In this document: positions 47,332-55,295 of the stretch, piece after piece
Layout: each line of letters begins with the position of its first letter
Numbering within the stretch: position 1 is the first letter of the stretch
NCBI GenBank assembly: GCA_944385945.1
Contig: CALWZD010000111.1
Coordinates: 1-64,000, forward strand
Length of the DNA stretch: 64,000 nucleotides
From: an uncultured Anaerofilum sp.
GTDB lineage: Bacteria > Bacillota > Clostridia > Oscillospirales > Ruminococcaceae
Direction: 5' to 3'
Position numbers and translations under genes: made by a program
Notes under the pieces: generated by a model
Told to the model about the DNA's origin: nothing
The model's input: the letters and a program-made list of their open reading frames with translations, nothing else
Databases searched by the model: none

Positions 47332-48417
47332 TTACAGTTCGGTCAATACTCCGCCCTGCATATGCAGCAATTTTCCGTCTGTTTTTCGGAAAATCGAGTC
47401 GTCACAGCCCGAAACGAATACCTGTCTGCCCTGCATTCGGCTAAGAAGATACGCCTGCCGTCCGTCATCGAGTTCGCTGAGAACATCGTCTAACAGCATC
47501 ACAGGATGCTCACCACTTACCTGTTCTGCCATTGCTGCCTCGGCAAGTTTTAGGCTCAGCACTGCGCTGCGCTGCTGTCCTTGGCTGGCATCGGTGCGGG
47601 CTGGCTGCCCGTTTAGACGGATGGCTACATCTTCACGATGCGGCCCGACCGTGCAAAATCCACAGCGCAGATCTTCTTTACGGCTTTTTTTCAGTTCTTC
47701 CAGCAATCCTTTCTCCGAAAAGCTGGCAATATATTGCAGTTCCAGTTGCTCTGCCCCACTGCTGATGTCGGCGTAAGTCTGTACCGCCATTGGCGCAATG
47801 CGTTCAACGTACTGCCTGCGCCTATGGGTGATCTTCTCGCCTGCTGCTGCCATCTGTTCGTCGAATACCTCCAGCATTTCAGCCGCACCGGGTGTGCGGT
47901 GGTAATGTTTGAGCAACGCATTTTTTTGGGTGAGTATCTGCAAATAACGGCGGTATTCCGACAAATAACCGGGATAAAGCTGGCACAACGCCGCATCGAC
48001 AAATTTTCGCCGTCCCTCGGGACTGCCTTTGACAAGGCTCAGGTGGTTCGGCTCGAACACGACCGCCGTAAAAATACCCGCAAGATTGCTTGCTTTGCCC
48101 TGTTCTGCCCCCGACAGCTTTGCCGTCCGTCCGGGTTTCGGGCTGCCCGCAGGTTGGATGGAAATTTGAATATTATGGCACAAATCACGGGTCTGCACCT
48201 GCGCACGGATGGTAGAAAACGGCTGACCACGACGGATCAACTCGGCATCTTTCGAGCCACGAAAACTTTTTGCACCCGTCAGCAACCAAATTGCTTCCAG
48301 CAGATTGGTCTTTCCCTGACCATTCTTTCCGTAGATAACGTTGAGCGTTTGGCAGGGGGTAAGCTGTGCCTGTTCAATATTGCGAAAATTGCTTAATTCG
48401 ATCCAATCAATGTTCAC
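47332..48417 (-). CDS. recF: DNA replication and repair protein RecF
   Basis: The 361-residue SMC-like ATPase helps load RecA at gaps. It shows [11 protein letters not shown], the Walker [19 protein letters not shown], the RecF signature segment near [20 protein letters not shown], and Walker B with [20 protein letters not shown]. The start is a GTG at 48417 that overlaps the yaaA stop (GTGA), so both are coupled. Length and motifs are complete. Confidence 0.97.
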   Translation of the reverse strand: MNIDWIELSNFRNIEQAQLTPCQTLNVIYGKNGQGKTNLLEAIWLLTGAKSFRGSKDAELIRRGQPFSTIRAQVQTRDLCHNIQISIQPAGSPKPGRTAKLSGAEQGKASNLAGIFTAVVFEPNHLSLVKGSPEGRRKFVDAALCQLYPGYLSEYRRYLQILTQKNALLKHYHRTPGAAEMLEVFDEQMAAAGEKITHRRRQYVERIAPMAVQTYADISSGAEQLELQYIASFSEKGLLEELKKSRKEDLRCGFCTVGPHREDVAIRLNGQPARTDASQGQQRSAVLSLKLAEAAMAEQVSGEHPVMLLDDVLSELDDGRQAYLLSRMQGRQVFVSGCDDSIFRKTDGKLLHMQGGVLTEL

Positions 48418-48626
48418 CCTTGGCTCACCTGTACTGTTTCGCCGTTCAAGGTGACCTGATCGCCGTTATGCAGCTTTTTACCACGCATGGTGCAAACTTC
48501 GCCGTTCACCTGAACCTGTCCTGCCTGAATCAACTGTTTTGCTTCACCGCCGGTTTCTACCATTGCAGCAAACTTCAAAAGAGCGTCCAGCTTGATAAAT
48601 TTCGTTTTGATTTGAATGGTTCGCAT
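48414..48626 (-). CDS. yaaA: S4-domain RNA-binding protein YaaA
   Basis: The 70-residue protein is a stand-alone S4 domain ([42 protein letters not shown]). It sits between dnaN and recF, the standard place for yaaA/rlbA, in Bacillus linked to the large ribosomal subunit. The ATG at 48626 starts [14 protein letters not shown] 200-base interval separates it from dnaN; nothing else was seen there. It overlaps recF by four bases. Confidence 0.93.
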   Translation of the reverse strand: MRTIQIKTKFIKLDALLKFAAMVETGGEAKQLIQAGQVQVNGEVCTMRGKKLHNGDQVTLNGETVQVSQG

Positions 48627-48826
48627 ACGATCTCCTGTTCTGCAACTGCACAATCTCTTGCCACAGATGCGCTTTCTTGGCACAAGCGACGGTGCGCTTA
48701 GGGTTCACCGTTTCTATTACAAAAACGGTTTTGCCATAAATGCTGCATCGTCGCTTGCGTTTTCGAAAGTTTGTATTGTATATTTATTCGATATTTTTGT
48801 GGTGTTGTTTCGCAAGATTCACAATC

Positions 48827-49945
48827 TTAATCATTTTTGAAACGCACCGGAAGCACAAGGAATTGAAACGGACGTTTACCATCTTTCAGATCATCTTCCG
48901 ACGGCAACACCTTTACCGGCGACAACGGGCCGGAAAGTTCCAAAATCACTTTTTCGCAGCCGGAATAACGCAGTGCGTCCAAAAGATAGCGATTGTTGAA
49001 GCCGATCTCGACCGCTTCGCCCTCTACCTGAGCCTCCAAATGATCCTGCACCTTGCCCAAATTGGTCTGGCAACGCACCAAAACATTGTCGCCAAAGGTA
49101 ATGCGCAGCGGATTTTTCAATCGTTCGGTAATGATGAGGCTGGCACGTTCGATGGTTTCCATAAAGGGCTTTACTTCTACCAGCACACGGGTATTGTGTC
49201 CTTGGGGGATGACACGTTTATAATCGAGGAATCCGCCCTCGATCAGTCGGCTGATAATGGTATAGCCGCTGGCACGGAACACAACAAAATGACGATTTGC
49301 CGATATTTTTACAACATCTTCGTCATCTGCCATCAGACGGGAAACTTCGGTCAGTGTCTTTGCAGGGATGATGATGTCCAGTTCTTTTTCCGCCTGTATC
49401 TCCTGTTCGGTGATCGCCAAACGGTAACCATCCAGTGCAACGACGGTCATTTTATCTTTGGTGATGCTGAACAGTTCACCTGTGTGTACCGGCTTTTTCT
49501 CGTCCTGCGATACCGCATACAAGGTGCGGGAGATCATCTCGGTCAAAACGCCGGCTTTCATCTCCAAAGCCTCGTCTGCTCCCGGTTGGGGCAGCAGAGG
49601 ATAATCGTCTACATTTAACGATGCAATGTCAAATTCTGCACTTGCACCCTTGATGTTTGCCATGCCGTTCATGGTTGTGGTGATCTCGATTTCTTCGCCG
49701 TTCATACGGCGTACCAAGTCCCCAAACAAACGGGCTGGAATCACTGCCTGACCGGGTTCGATAACATTTGCGTCGATGGTAGTGATGATGCCGATCTCGG
49801 TGTCGTGACCGGTCAGAGTAAGTTGGAAGCCTTCTGCCTGCAACAAGATGCCTTCCAATGCAGGAATCGAACTTCTGCCGGATACTGCACGAGATACACC
49901 TGCGATCGCATCGGATAGTAATGTTCGTGTACAAATGATTTTCAT
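48827..49945 (-). CDS. dnaN: DNA polymerase III beta subunit (sliding clamp)
   Basis: The 372-residue clamp starts MKIICTRTLLSDAIAGVSRA and has the three-domain pattern with SSIPALEGILLQ, VALDGYRLAITE (a partner-binding region) and the C-terminal QFLVLPVRFKND. The C-terminus normally ends in M-P-(M/V)-R; here LPVR is followed by FKND. The start at 49945 follows AAGGAGAACGTTT; upstream in-frame codons to 50170 lie in the dnaA-dnaN spacer and are not conserved. A TATAAT at 50024-50029 (minus) may be its -10. Confidence 0.97.
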   Translation of the reverse strand: MKIICTRTLLSDAIAGVSRAVSGRSSIPALEGILLQAEGFQLTLTGHDTEIGIITTIDANVIEPGQAVIPARLFGDLVRRMNGEEIEITTTMNGMANIKGASAEFDIASLNVDDYPLLPQPGADEALEMKAGVLTEMISRTLYAVSQDEKKPVHTGELFSITKDKMTVVALDGYRLAITEQEIQAEKELDIIIPAKTLTEVSRLMADDEDVVKISANRHFVVFRASGYTIISRLIEGGFLDYKRVIPQGHNTRVLVEVKPFMETIERASLIITERLKNPLRITFGDNVLVRCQTNLGKVQDHLEAQVEGEAVEIGFNNRYLLDALRYSGCEKVILELSGPLSPVKVLPSEDDLKDGKRPFQFLVLPVRFKND

Positions 49946-50058
49946 AAACGTTCTCCTTACTGATGAAAGAACTATACAAAGCGTATAAAGGTAAAAATGC
50001 GCTTTTACAGAATTCAGTAGTCCATTATAATAGTCGTAGTAGTAGGGGCTGTTAGCTT

Positions 50059-50216
50059 TGTTGAAAAGCCGAAAAAACCCCATCGTACTGCCCGAAAAAC
50101 GATTGTTGAAAGATAAGAACAGATTGTGAGGAAAATGTTGAAACTGTTGAAACCGCCTTGTTTTCCACAAATTGTGTTAGGAAGTGAATGTTTATTGTTG
50201 AAAACTCTGTTGAAAG
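50059..50216. promoter_or_regulatory. Array of TGTTGAAA words in the dnaA-dnaN spacer, candidate DnaA-binding region
   Basis: The words TGTTGAAAA, TGTTGAAAG, TGTTGAAAC (twice), TGTTGAAAA and TGTTGAAAG start at 50059, 50104, 50136, 50145, 50196 and 50208, all in one orientation (NTTTCAACA on the minus strand). A standard-type TTTTCCACA lies at 50161-50169. The spacer between dnaA and dnaN is where Bacillus oriC has its second DnaA-box cluster (incC). The rest of 49946-50294 holds the probable dnaN -10 box. Confidence 0.65.
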
Positions 50217-50294
50217 AGTGGAAAACTTTTTAAAACAGGCTGCAAAGATTCAACAAAGAGGAGAAAGAACTGGTTCAAAAAAGAATTTTCTCCA

Positions 50295-51614
50295 TCAAGC
50301 CCTGATATTTTTGATGATGTCCTCCACCGTTTCACGCATACGGGTGTCGGTTTCGATGGCACGGGCAGCTTCATTAAGAGAATAGACGATGGTGGAGTGG
50401 TCACGCCCGCCAAACTCCTGTCCAATGTCCTCCATGCTCATGCCGGTGATCTCACGTACAACGTAGATCGCTGTTCTTCGTGCGCCGGCGACGTTTGCCG
50501 TGCGTTTACGCCCACGAATCTCCTCCGGCTCGATGTTATAGGTGCGAGCAACTTCGTTGATAATGCGTTCGATAGTTACAGGAACAGGCTGTGTTTCGTT
50601 CAAAATGTCCTTGATGGCATTTTGTGCGACGCCCAATACAGGCTGAATGCCTTCCAGCATACGGTAGGCGTCCAGCTTTTTCACAGCACCTTCCAACTGA
50701 CGGATATTGTCTTTCAGGTGGTTCGCAATAAATTCTGCCACGTCGTCGGGCATATCAAGGTGAAGCAGGTCGGCTTTGCGGCGGATGATTGCAACACGGG
50801 TCTCGAAATCAGGAGGCTGGATGTCAGCGGTCAGCCCCATTTCGAAACGGGTGCGCAGGCGGTCTTCCAAACTTTTGATCTCTTTCGGCGGACGGTCACT
50901 TGCCAGCACGATCTGCTTGCCTGCCTGATACAAGGTGTTGAAGGTGTGGAAGAATTCTTCCTGCGTACTCTCTTTACCGCCGATAAACTGGATGTCGTCC
51001 ACCAACAGCACGTCGGCAGCACGGTATTTTTGGTGAAATTCAGCGGTAGAGCCTTCACGGATGGCGTTGATGATCTCGTTGGTAAATTTCTCGCCGTCTA
51101 CATACACGATATTGTATTCGGGATGATTGCGCCCAATTTCAAGCTGGATCGCTTTCAGCAGGTGGGTCTTTCCAAGCCCCGAACCACCGTAAATGAACAG
51201 CGGGTTATATGCGCCCGACGGATTAGCGGCAACGGCTTGTGCCGCAGCGTGGGCAAATTTGTTGGTAGAGCCGACGATGAAGTTTTCAAAGGTCAGCGCA
51301 TAGCTGCCTTGTGCAGGGGGGATCTCGGGCTGCATCGGGCTGGCGGCAGGAGGTGCCGGTTCGGGCTCGCCAGCAACGATCACCTTGATCTCCACGTCAA
51401 AGCCCAAGATCACACGGAATGCCTCTTTCAAAAGAGGGATGTAACGGTCGGTGATGATGCCCTTTAAAAAATCGCTGCGGGCAGACAGGGTGGCAGTGTC
51501 GCCGCTGAAATCGACCGGCTCTAACCCCACGATGAACAGGGTATAGGTCGCCGCAGGCAATCTGTCCCGACAGTAATCTTTGATTGCGTCAAATACTTCG
51601 TTAAAAGAGTTCAT
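50295..51614 (-). CDS. dnaA: Chromosomal replication initiator protein DnaA
   Basis: The 439-residue initiator begins MNSFNEVFDAIKDYCRDRLP, has a proline-rich linker (about residues 82-100), the AAA+ domain with Walker A YGGSGLGKTHLLKAI, Walker B VLLVDDIQFI, and the DNA-binding domain IV with the signature GGRDHSTIVYSLN. The gene is transcribed away from the oriC-like interval. TTTTCAACA overlaps the -35 of its probable promoter (see that entry). Domain IV shows no obvious change that would explain a different box. Confidence 0.98.
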   Translation of the reverse strand: MNSFNEVFDAIKDYCRDRLPAATYTLFIVGLEPVDFSGDTATLSARSDFLKGIITDRYIPLLKEAFRVILGFDVEIKVIVAGEPEPAPPAASPMQPEIPPAQGSYALTFENFIVGSTNKFAHAAAQAVAANPSGAYNPLFIYGGSGLGKTHLLKAIQLEIGRNHPEYNIVYVDGEKFTNEIINAIREGSTAEFHQKYRAADVLLVDDIQFIGGKESTQEEFFHTFNTLYQAGKQIVLASDRPPKEIKSLEDRLRTRFEMGLTADIQPPDFETRVAIIRRKADLLHLDMPDDVAEFIANHLKDNIRQLEGAVKKLDAYRMLEGIQPVLGVAQNAIKDILNETQPVPVTIERIINEVARTYNIEPEEIRGRKRTANVAGARRTAIYVVREITGMSMEDIGQEFGGRDHSTIVYSLNEAARAIETDTRMRETVEDIIKNIRA

Positions 51615-51860
51615 AGGAACTGTGCCCCTCCAAAACGGGTAAGCAAAAAATTTTCTCTGAACAGGTTTTGCACAGGAATAATGGAATTATAACACGTTTT
51701 CAACGACTTTTCAACACGATTACACCATTTTGAGAGCGTTATTATAAGATGTAATATAATATTAAACCTTATTATATAAAAACCTGTTGAAAAGTTTGGT
51801 TGTTTCCACAAGGCGAATTTTCGAAAAAAGCAGGCAAAACAGAGTTTTTTTTCGGGCAGG
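51615..51860. other. oriC: Probable oriC, upstream part
   Basis: The interval lies between the divergent dnaA and rpmH genes, the usual clostridial origin. It contains TTTTCAACG (51697-51705), TTTTCAACA (51708-51716), the inverse TGTTGAAAA (51785-51793), GTTTCCACA (51802-51810) and TTTTGCACA (51666-51674), all resembling DnaA boxes. An AT-rich stretch at 51737-51782 (TTATTATAAGATGTAATATA and following bases) is a good DNA-unwinding candidate. Gene directions flip here on a large scale. Confidence 0.8.
51686..51714 (-). promoter_or_regulatory. Promoter of dnaA, overlapped by a TTTTCAACA word
   Basis: On the minus strand TTGAAA (51709-51714), a 17-base spacer and a perfect TATAAT (51686-51691), about 70 bases before the ATG. 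TTTTCAACA at 51708-51716 covers the -35, and TTTTCAACG lies in the spacer. DnaA autorepression through boxes at its promoter is known in other bacteria; here it is inferred. Confidence 0.65.
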
Positions 51861-51865
51861 GGGGC

Positions 51866-51895
51866 TTGACAGAACCGAAAGGAATTGTGTATACT
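51866..51895 (+). promoter_or_regulatory. Promoter of rpmH
   Basis: A perfect TTGACA (51866-51871), an 18-base spacer and TATACT (51890-51895). The leader to 51998 contains a GCCCC...GGGGC stem at 51961-51975 just before the ribosome site. Confidence 0.75.
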
Positions 51896-51998
51896 TCTAA
51901 GTTGCAGGGCTGTCCCTTGAAAAAGATGTGTACGCCCGCATTTTGAAACGTTTTAAAATTGCCCCAAAAAGGGGCCCACAAGCTTGGAGGAAATACAA

Positions 51999-52133
51999 AT
52001 GAAAAGAACTTATCAGCCCAAAAAGCGCCATCGTTCTCGTGTACATGGCTTCCTGAACCGCATGAGCACCAAAAACGGTCGCAAGGTTATCCGTGCTCGC
52101 CGTGCAAAAGGCCGTGCAAAACTGGCAGTTTGA
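51999..52133 (+). CDS. rpmH: 50S ribosomal protein L34
   Basis: The 44-residue protein starts [18 protein letters not shown] and ends GRAKLAV, very basic and almost identical to L34 in other Firmicutes. The ATG follows AGCTTGGAGGAAATACAA. It is the first gene right of oriC and of the rpmH-rnpA-yidD-yidC-jag operon. A terminator-like stem before rnpA probably lowers expression of the later genes. Confidence 0.98.
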   Translation: MKRTYQPKKRHRSRVHGFLNRMSTKNGRKVIRARRAKGRAKLAV

Positions 52134-52185
52134 GTTTTATTACGAAGATGGTGCAGCCTTTGCCGTGGCGAGGGCTGCACTTTGA

Positions 52186-52215
52186 AAGGTCACTTTTGCA
52201 AGTGGCCTTATTTTT
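52186..52215 (+). terminator. Attenuator-like terminator between rpmH and rnpA
   Basis: AAGGTCACTT (52186-52195) and AAGTGGCCTT (52200-52209) form a stem (one G-T pair) followed by ATTTTT. A second stem, GTGCAGCC/GGGCTGCAC, lies just before it. Confidence 0.75.
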
Positions 52216-52236
52216 CAATTTAGGGGGTTTTTGGCA

Positions 52237-52590
52237 GTGCGATACCGTACCTTGACCAGAAATAAAGAATTTACACGGGCATACACCCGTGGCAAGTCTT
52301 TTGTTCACCCCTTGCTGGTGACTTACGTTGTAAAAACACGCACCCGCAAAACACGGGTGGGCATTACTTCCAGCAAAAAGATCGGCAATGCTGTCACTCG
52401 CAACCGTGCCCGCCGTGTCATCCGTGCGGCGATGTACAGCCAACTGCCAAAGGATGCAGGCAGCTGGGACATCGTGTTCGTAGCACGGGGCAAAACGGCA
52501 CAAAGCAAAAGCTGGCAGGTAGAAAAAGTGATGCGCAAGCATTTAGAGGCTGCGGGCATTTTGGAAGGTTGCCCGCAGGAACAGCCGTGA
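52237..52590 (+). CDS. rnpA: Ribonuclease P protein component
   Basis: The 117-residue basic protein joins the catalytic RNA to cut tRNA precursors. It shows [19 protein letters not shown] and [20 protein letters not shown], the RNR motif of RnpA. The start is a GTG at 52237, nine bases after GGGGG; a TTG at 52231 is a less likely alternative. Its TGA overlaps the yidD start (GTGA). RNase P RNA itself is not in the window. Confidence 0.95.
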   Translation: MRYRTLTRNKEFTRAYTRGKSFVHPLLVTYVVKTRTRKTRVGITSSKKIGNAVTRNRARRVIRAAMYSQLPKDAGSWDIVFVARGKTAQSKSWQVEKVMRKHLEAAGILEGCPQEQP

Positions 52591-52820
52591 TTGCAAACTT
52601 GCTGATCGGCTGCATCCGCCTTTATCAAAAGTTCATTTCGCCGCTTCTGGGCAACAACTGTCGCTTCGTGCCCAGTTGCAGCCAATATGCCATCGAAGCG
52701 TTGCGCATCCATGGTGCGGTAAAGGGAACGTTGTTGGCGGCTTGGCGCATCTTACGCTGCAATCCGTTTGGAAAATGTGGGCGTGACCCTGTTCCGCCAA
52801 AAGGAAAGTGGCGACCATAA
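52587..52820 (+). CDS. yidD: Membrane protein insertion efficiency factor YidD
   Basis: The 77-residue protein shows [20 protein letters not shown] and [15 protein letters not shown], with the [11 protein letters not shown] signature, and a C-terminus [14 protein letters not shown]. It assists YidC-dependent membrane insertion. The start is taken as the GTG at 52587, overlapping the rnpA stop; an in-frame ATG lies six codons earlier at 52569. It lies 102 bases before yidC; the gap holds nothing notable. Confidence 0.93.
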   Translation: MIANLLIGCIRLYQKFISPLLGNNCRFVPSCSQYAIEALRIHGAVKGTLLAAWRILRCNPFGKCGRDPVPPKGKWRP

Positions 52821-52922
52821 ATTTGTCTTCGTGTAGTTTTTCCGAGGAAAAGCTATCACCTGCACTCTGCACATCGCAGGTTTCTTCGATAAAAAATCGC
52901 CTTTCGTGCAGAAAAGGCAGAA

Positions 52923-53975
52923 ATGAGTGAAGAAATGGGTTTTCTAGGTTTTTTGGGTGGTCCACTTGGTTGGATCATGGACTTGATCTATCAGGTCGTA
53001 AACAGCTACGGATGGGCGATCGTCCTGTTCACCGTTCTGGTGCGTCTTGCCATGCTGCCGTTTACCATCAAGCAGCAAAAGAGCAGCGCACGAATGCAGG
53101 CTTACCAGCCGATGATCAACGAGATCAACAAAAAGTATGCCAACGATAAGCAAAAGCAGCAGGAAGAAATGCTGCGCTTGCAGGAGGAGTACGGTTTTTC
53201 GCCGATGGCAGGCTGTATGCCTATGCTGCTCACCATGTTGGTGCTGTTCGGCGTGATCGACGTTGTTTACAAACCGCTGCAACACATTTTGCGTGTGCCG
53301 GCAGACGTGATCAACACAGCGATGCAGGGAATGGGCATCGCAAACAACTACATGGCACAGAATGCCATGATCGCACAGATCCAGGCAGACCCCACCATGG
53401 CACAGCAGTGGTTCTCTGCCGAGCAACTGGAAAAGATCCAAAGCTTTAACTTCCACTTTTTGGGCATCGACCTCAGCCAAATGCCGCAGCTGAGCCTTGC
53501 ACCCGAAACACTGCCGCTGCTGATTTTCCCCGTGCTGTCGGTACTGACCATGTTCTTGTCCAACATTTTGATGACCAAGCTCAGCGGACAGGAAATGACC
53601 GGTGCGATGAAGTGGATGCCTTGGATCATGAGCTTGATGTTCGTTACCTACAGCTTCCAAGTTCCCGTTGCGTTCTCGCTGTACTACACCGTTTCCAACG
53701 TGACCATGCTGCTGCAAAGCGTGTTCATGAAGATGGTATATGACCCGCAGAAGATGAAAGAGCAGGTTTTGGAAGAAATCGAGCAGAAAAAGCGGGAGAG
53801 AAAACAGAAAAAAGAAGTTGTTGTGACCGACGAAAAAACCGGTGAAAAGGTGACCAAGCAGGTGAACGAGGCAGAAATGGTAAAACTTCGCCTTGCAAAA
53901 GCCCGCAAGCTGGACGAGGAAAAATATCGTGACGAGCGCACCACACCGCTGTCGGTGACACAGGGGAAGGAGTAA
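52923..53975 (+). CDS. yidC: Membrane protein insertase YidC/OxaA
   Basis: The 350-residue insertase has five predicted membrane segments, the first at about residues 25-47 (YGWAIVLFTVLVRLAMLPF) with the conserved arginine in VLVRLAMLP, a coiled cytoplasmic loop (KYANDKQKQQEEMLRLQEEY) and CMPMLLTMLVLFGVIDVVY. The C-terminal tail (residues 285-350) is very rich in lysine and glutamate, which in Gram-positive bacteria helps ribosome contact. No lipoprotein cysteine was seen at the N-terminus, unlike the Bacillus SpoIIIJ type. ATG is at 52923. Confidence 0.95.
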   Translation: MSEEMGFLGFLGGPLGWIMDLIYQVVNSYGWAIVLFTVLVRLAMLPFTIKQQKSSARMQAYQPMINEINKKYANDKQKQQEEMLRLQEEYGFSPMAGCMPMLLTMLVLFGVIDVVYKPLQHILRVPADVINTAMQGMGIANNYMAQNAMIAQIQADPTMAQQWFSAEQLEKIQSFNFHFLGIDLSQMPQLSLAPETLPLLIFPVLSVLTMFLSNILMTKLSGQEMTGAMKWMPWIMSLMFVTYSFQVPVAFSLYYTVSNVTMLLQSVFMKMVYDPQKMKEQVLEEIEQKKRERKQKKEVVVTDEKTGEKVTKQVNEAEMVKLRLAKARKLDEEKYRDERTTPLSVTQGKE

Positions 53976-53981
53976 AAGGTT

Positions 53982-54965
53982 ATGCGTGAAGTGATCGCAA
54001 CCGGAAAAACCGTAGAAGAAGCAACCGAAAATGCTTGTGCGCAACTGGGTTTGAGCCGTGACGAAGTAAGCATTGAGATTTTGGAAATGCCTGTGAAAAA
54101 GCTGTTTCGCAGCCTTCCGGCAAAGGTAAAGGCAACCGCTATCAGCCAACCCGAACCGGAACAGCCCGTGGCAGAGCCGGTAGAGCAGACTGCACCTGTG
54201 CAGGTAGTTGCTCCGGTCGAACCTCAGCCGGAGCCGCAGCCCGAACCCGTACAACAGCCCGAGCAGCCCGCCGAGCCTGTACAGTCTGCCGAGATGTCGC
54301 CGCAGATGCAGGAAAAGGTGGATATTGCAGTAGCGTATCTGTCTGAGATTTTCGAAAAAATGGGTGTCACCGACACCATCATCACCCCGATCCAGCAGAG
54401 CGAAGCGACTGTTTTGCGGGTAGAAGGAGAAAAGGCAGGCACCCTCATCGGTCGCCGTGGCGAAACGATGGAAGCACTCAGCTATCTGGCAAGCCTTGCT
54501 GCAAACCGTTCGGGTGGCGACTATCTCAAGTTGGGTCTGGACGTAGCAGGTTATCGCTCCAAGCGTGAAAGCGATCTGGCATCGCTGGCACGTCGCATCG
54601 GCGCACGAGTGCTGAAAAACGGTCGCAGCCAAGAGTTGGAGCCGATGAATCCCTACGAGCGTCGCATTATCCACAGTGCCATCAGCGAGATGGAGGGTGT
54701 ACACAGCGAAAGCCGTGGTGAAGGCAACGACCGTCGTGTCGTCATCTACCCCGACAATCCCGCTCCCCGTTCTTCCCGTCGTCCCGGCAAGGGCGGAAAA
54801 GGCGGTCAGCGTTCTGGTGGGCGCAATTCTCGCTCCGGCGGACGCAATTTCAACCGTGACAAGGCACAGCGTCCGGCTGCTTCCGAGCAGCCCACCGCAC
54901 CCCGTCGCACCGAATCGCTCAACGACGGCGAGGGCTTTGCGCTGTACGGAAAAATCGAGCTGTAA
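53982..54965 (+). CDS. jag: RNA-binding protein Jag (KhpB)
   Basis: The 327-residue protein has a Jag_N domain (MREVIATGKTVEEATENACA), then a long P/E/Q-rich linker (about residues 53-103), a KH domain (LIGRRGETMEALSYLASLAA), an R3H domain (LEPMNPYERRIIHSAIS) and a G/R/S-rich tail (about residues 255-300). It binds RNA and helps control cell division and elongation in related species. It follows yidC after six bases and is the last gene of the operon. The long linker and RGG-like tail are more extended than in Bacillus. Confidence 0.93.
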   Translation: MREVIATGKTVEEATENACAQLGLSRDEVSIEILEMPVKKLFRSLPAKVKATAISQPEPEQPVAEPVEQTAPVQVVAPVEPQPEPQPEPVQQPEQPAEPVQSAEMSPQMQEKVDIAVAYLSEIFEKMGVTDTIITPIQQSEATVLRVEGEKAGTLIGRRGETMEALSYLASLAANRSGGDYLKLGLDVAGYRSKRESDLASLARRIGARVLKNGRSQELEPMNPYERRIIHSAISEMEGVHSESRGEGNDRRVVIYPDNPAPRSSRRPGKGGKGGQRSGGRNSRSGGRNFNRDKAQRPAASEQPTAPRRTESLNDGEGFALYGKIEL

Positions 54966-54972
54966 GCGGAAC

Positions 54973-55070
54973 ACACCTTTTGAGAAAAGGTGTGCCAAAA
55001 CCCCACTTTTTGAAAAAAGTGGACAAAAACTTTTACTGCAAAAGGGCAGGTCGGTATCGACCTGCCCTTT
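54973..55070 (+). repeat. Element A, copy 6, with two first hairpins
   Basis: Hairpin 1a ACACCTTTT-GAG-AAAAGGTGT, then CCAAAACC, hairpin 1b CCACTTT/AAAGTGG, linker ACAAAAACTTTTACTGC, and hairpin 2 AAAGGGCAGGTC/GACCTGCCCTTT. It begins seven bases after the jag stop and probably terminates its transcript. The next element B follows. Confidence 0.85.
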
Positions 55071-55091
55071 GTGTGTGGTTTGGGTGGGAAT

Positions 55092-55159
55092 ATGGCAGGG
55101 AATATCGGTAAGCAGCTTTTGCACGAAGTGCCTGTGATGCGTCCGATACTCCCTGCCAT
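55092..55159 (+). repeat. Element B, copy with ATGGCAGGGA arms
   Basis: Outer arms ATGGCAGGGA and TCCCTGCCAT are perfect, then ATCGG/CCGAT and GCAC/GTGC in the core. It lies 135 bases before mnmE. A -10-like TAAAAT with AT-rich DNA occurs at about 55231; otherwise 55160-55295 holds nothing else. Confidence 0.85.
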
Positions 55160-55295
55160 TTCAACAAAGCGAAAAAAATGAAACAAGGGCAAGAAAGCGG
55201 GTTTTGTTTGTTTTTTTGCCGAAGGTGTGGTAAAATAAAGTGTTAAATAAAAAGAGATGCGAATTTTTGCAGAAACGAAAAAGGAGGAGTTCCCC

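Noticed and set aside
52944..55124. A 726-codon frame antisense to yidC and jag
   Set aside because: Low-complexity product running through two well-identified genes; no support on that strand.
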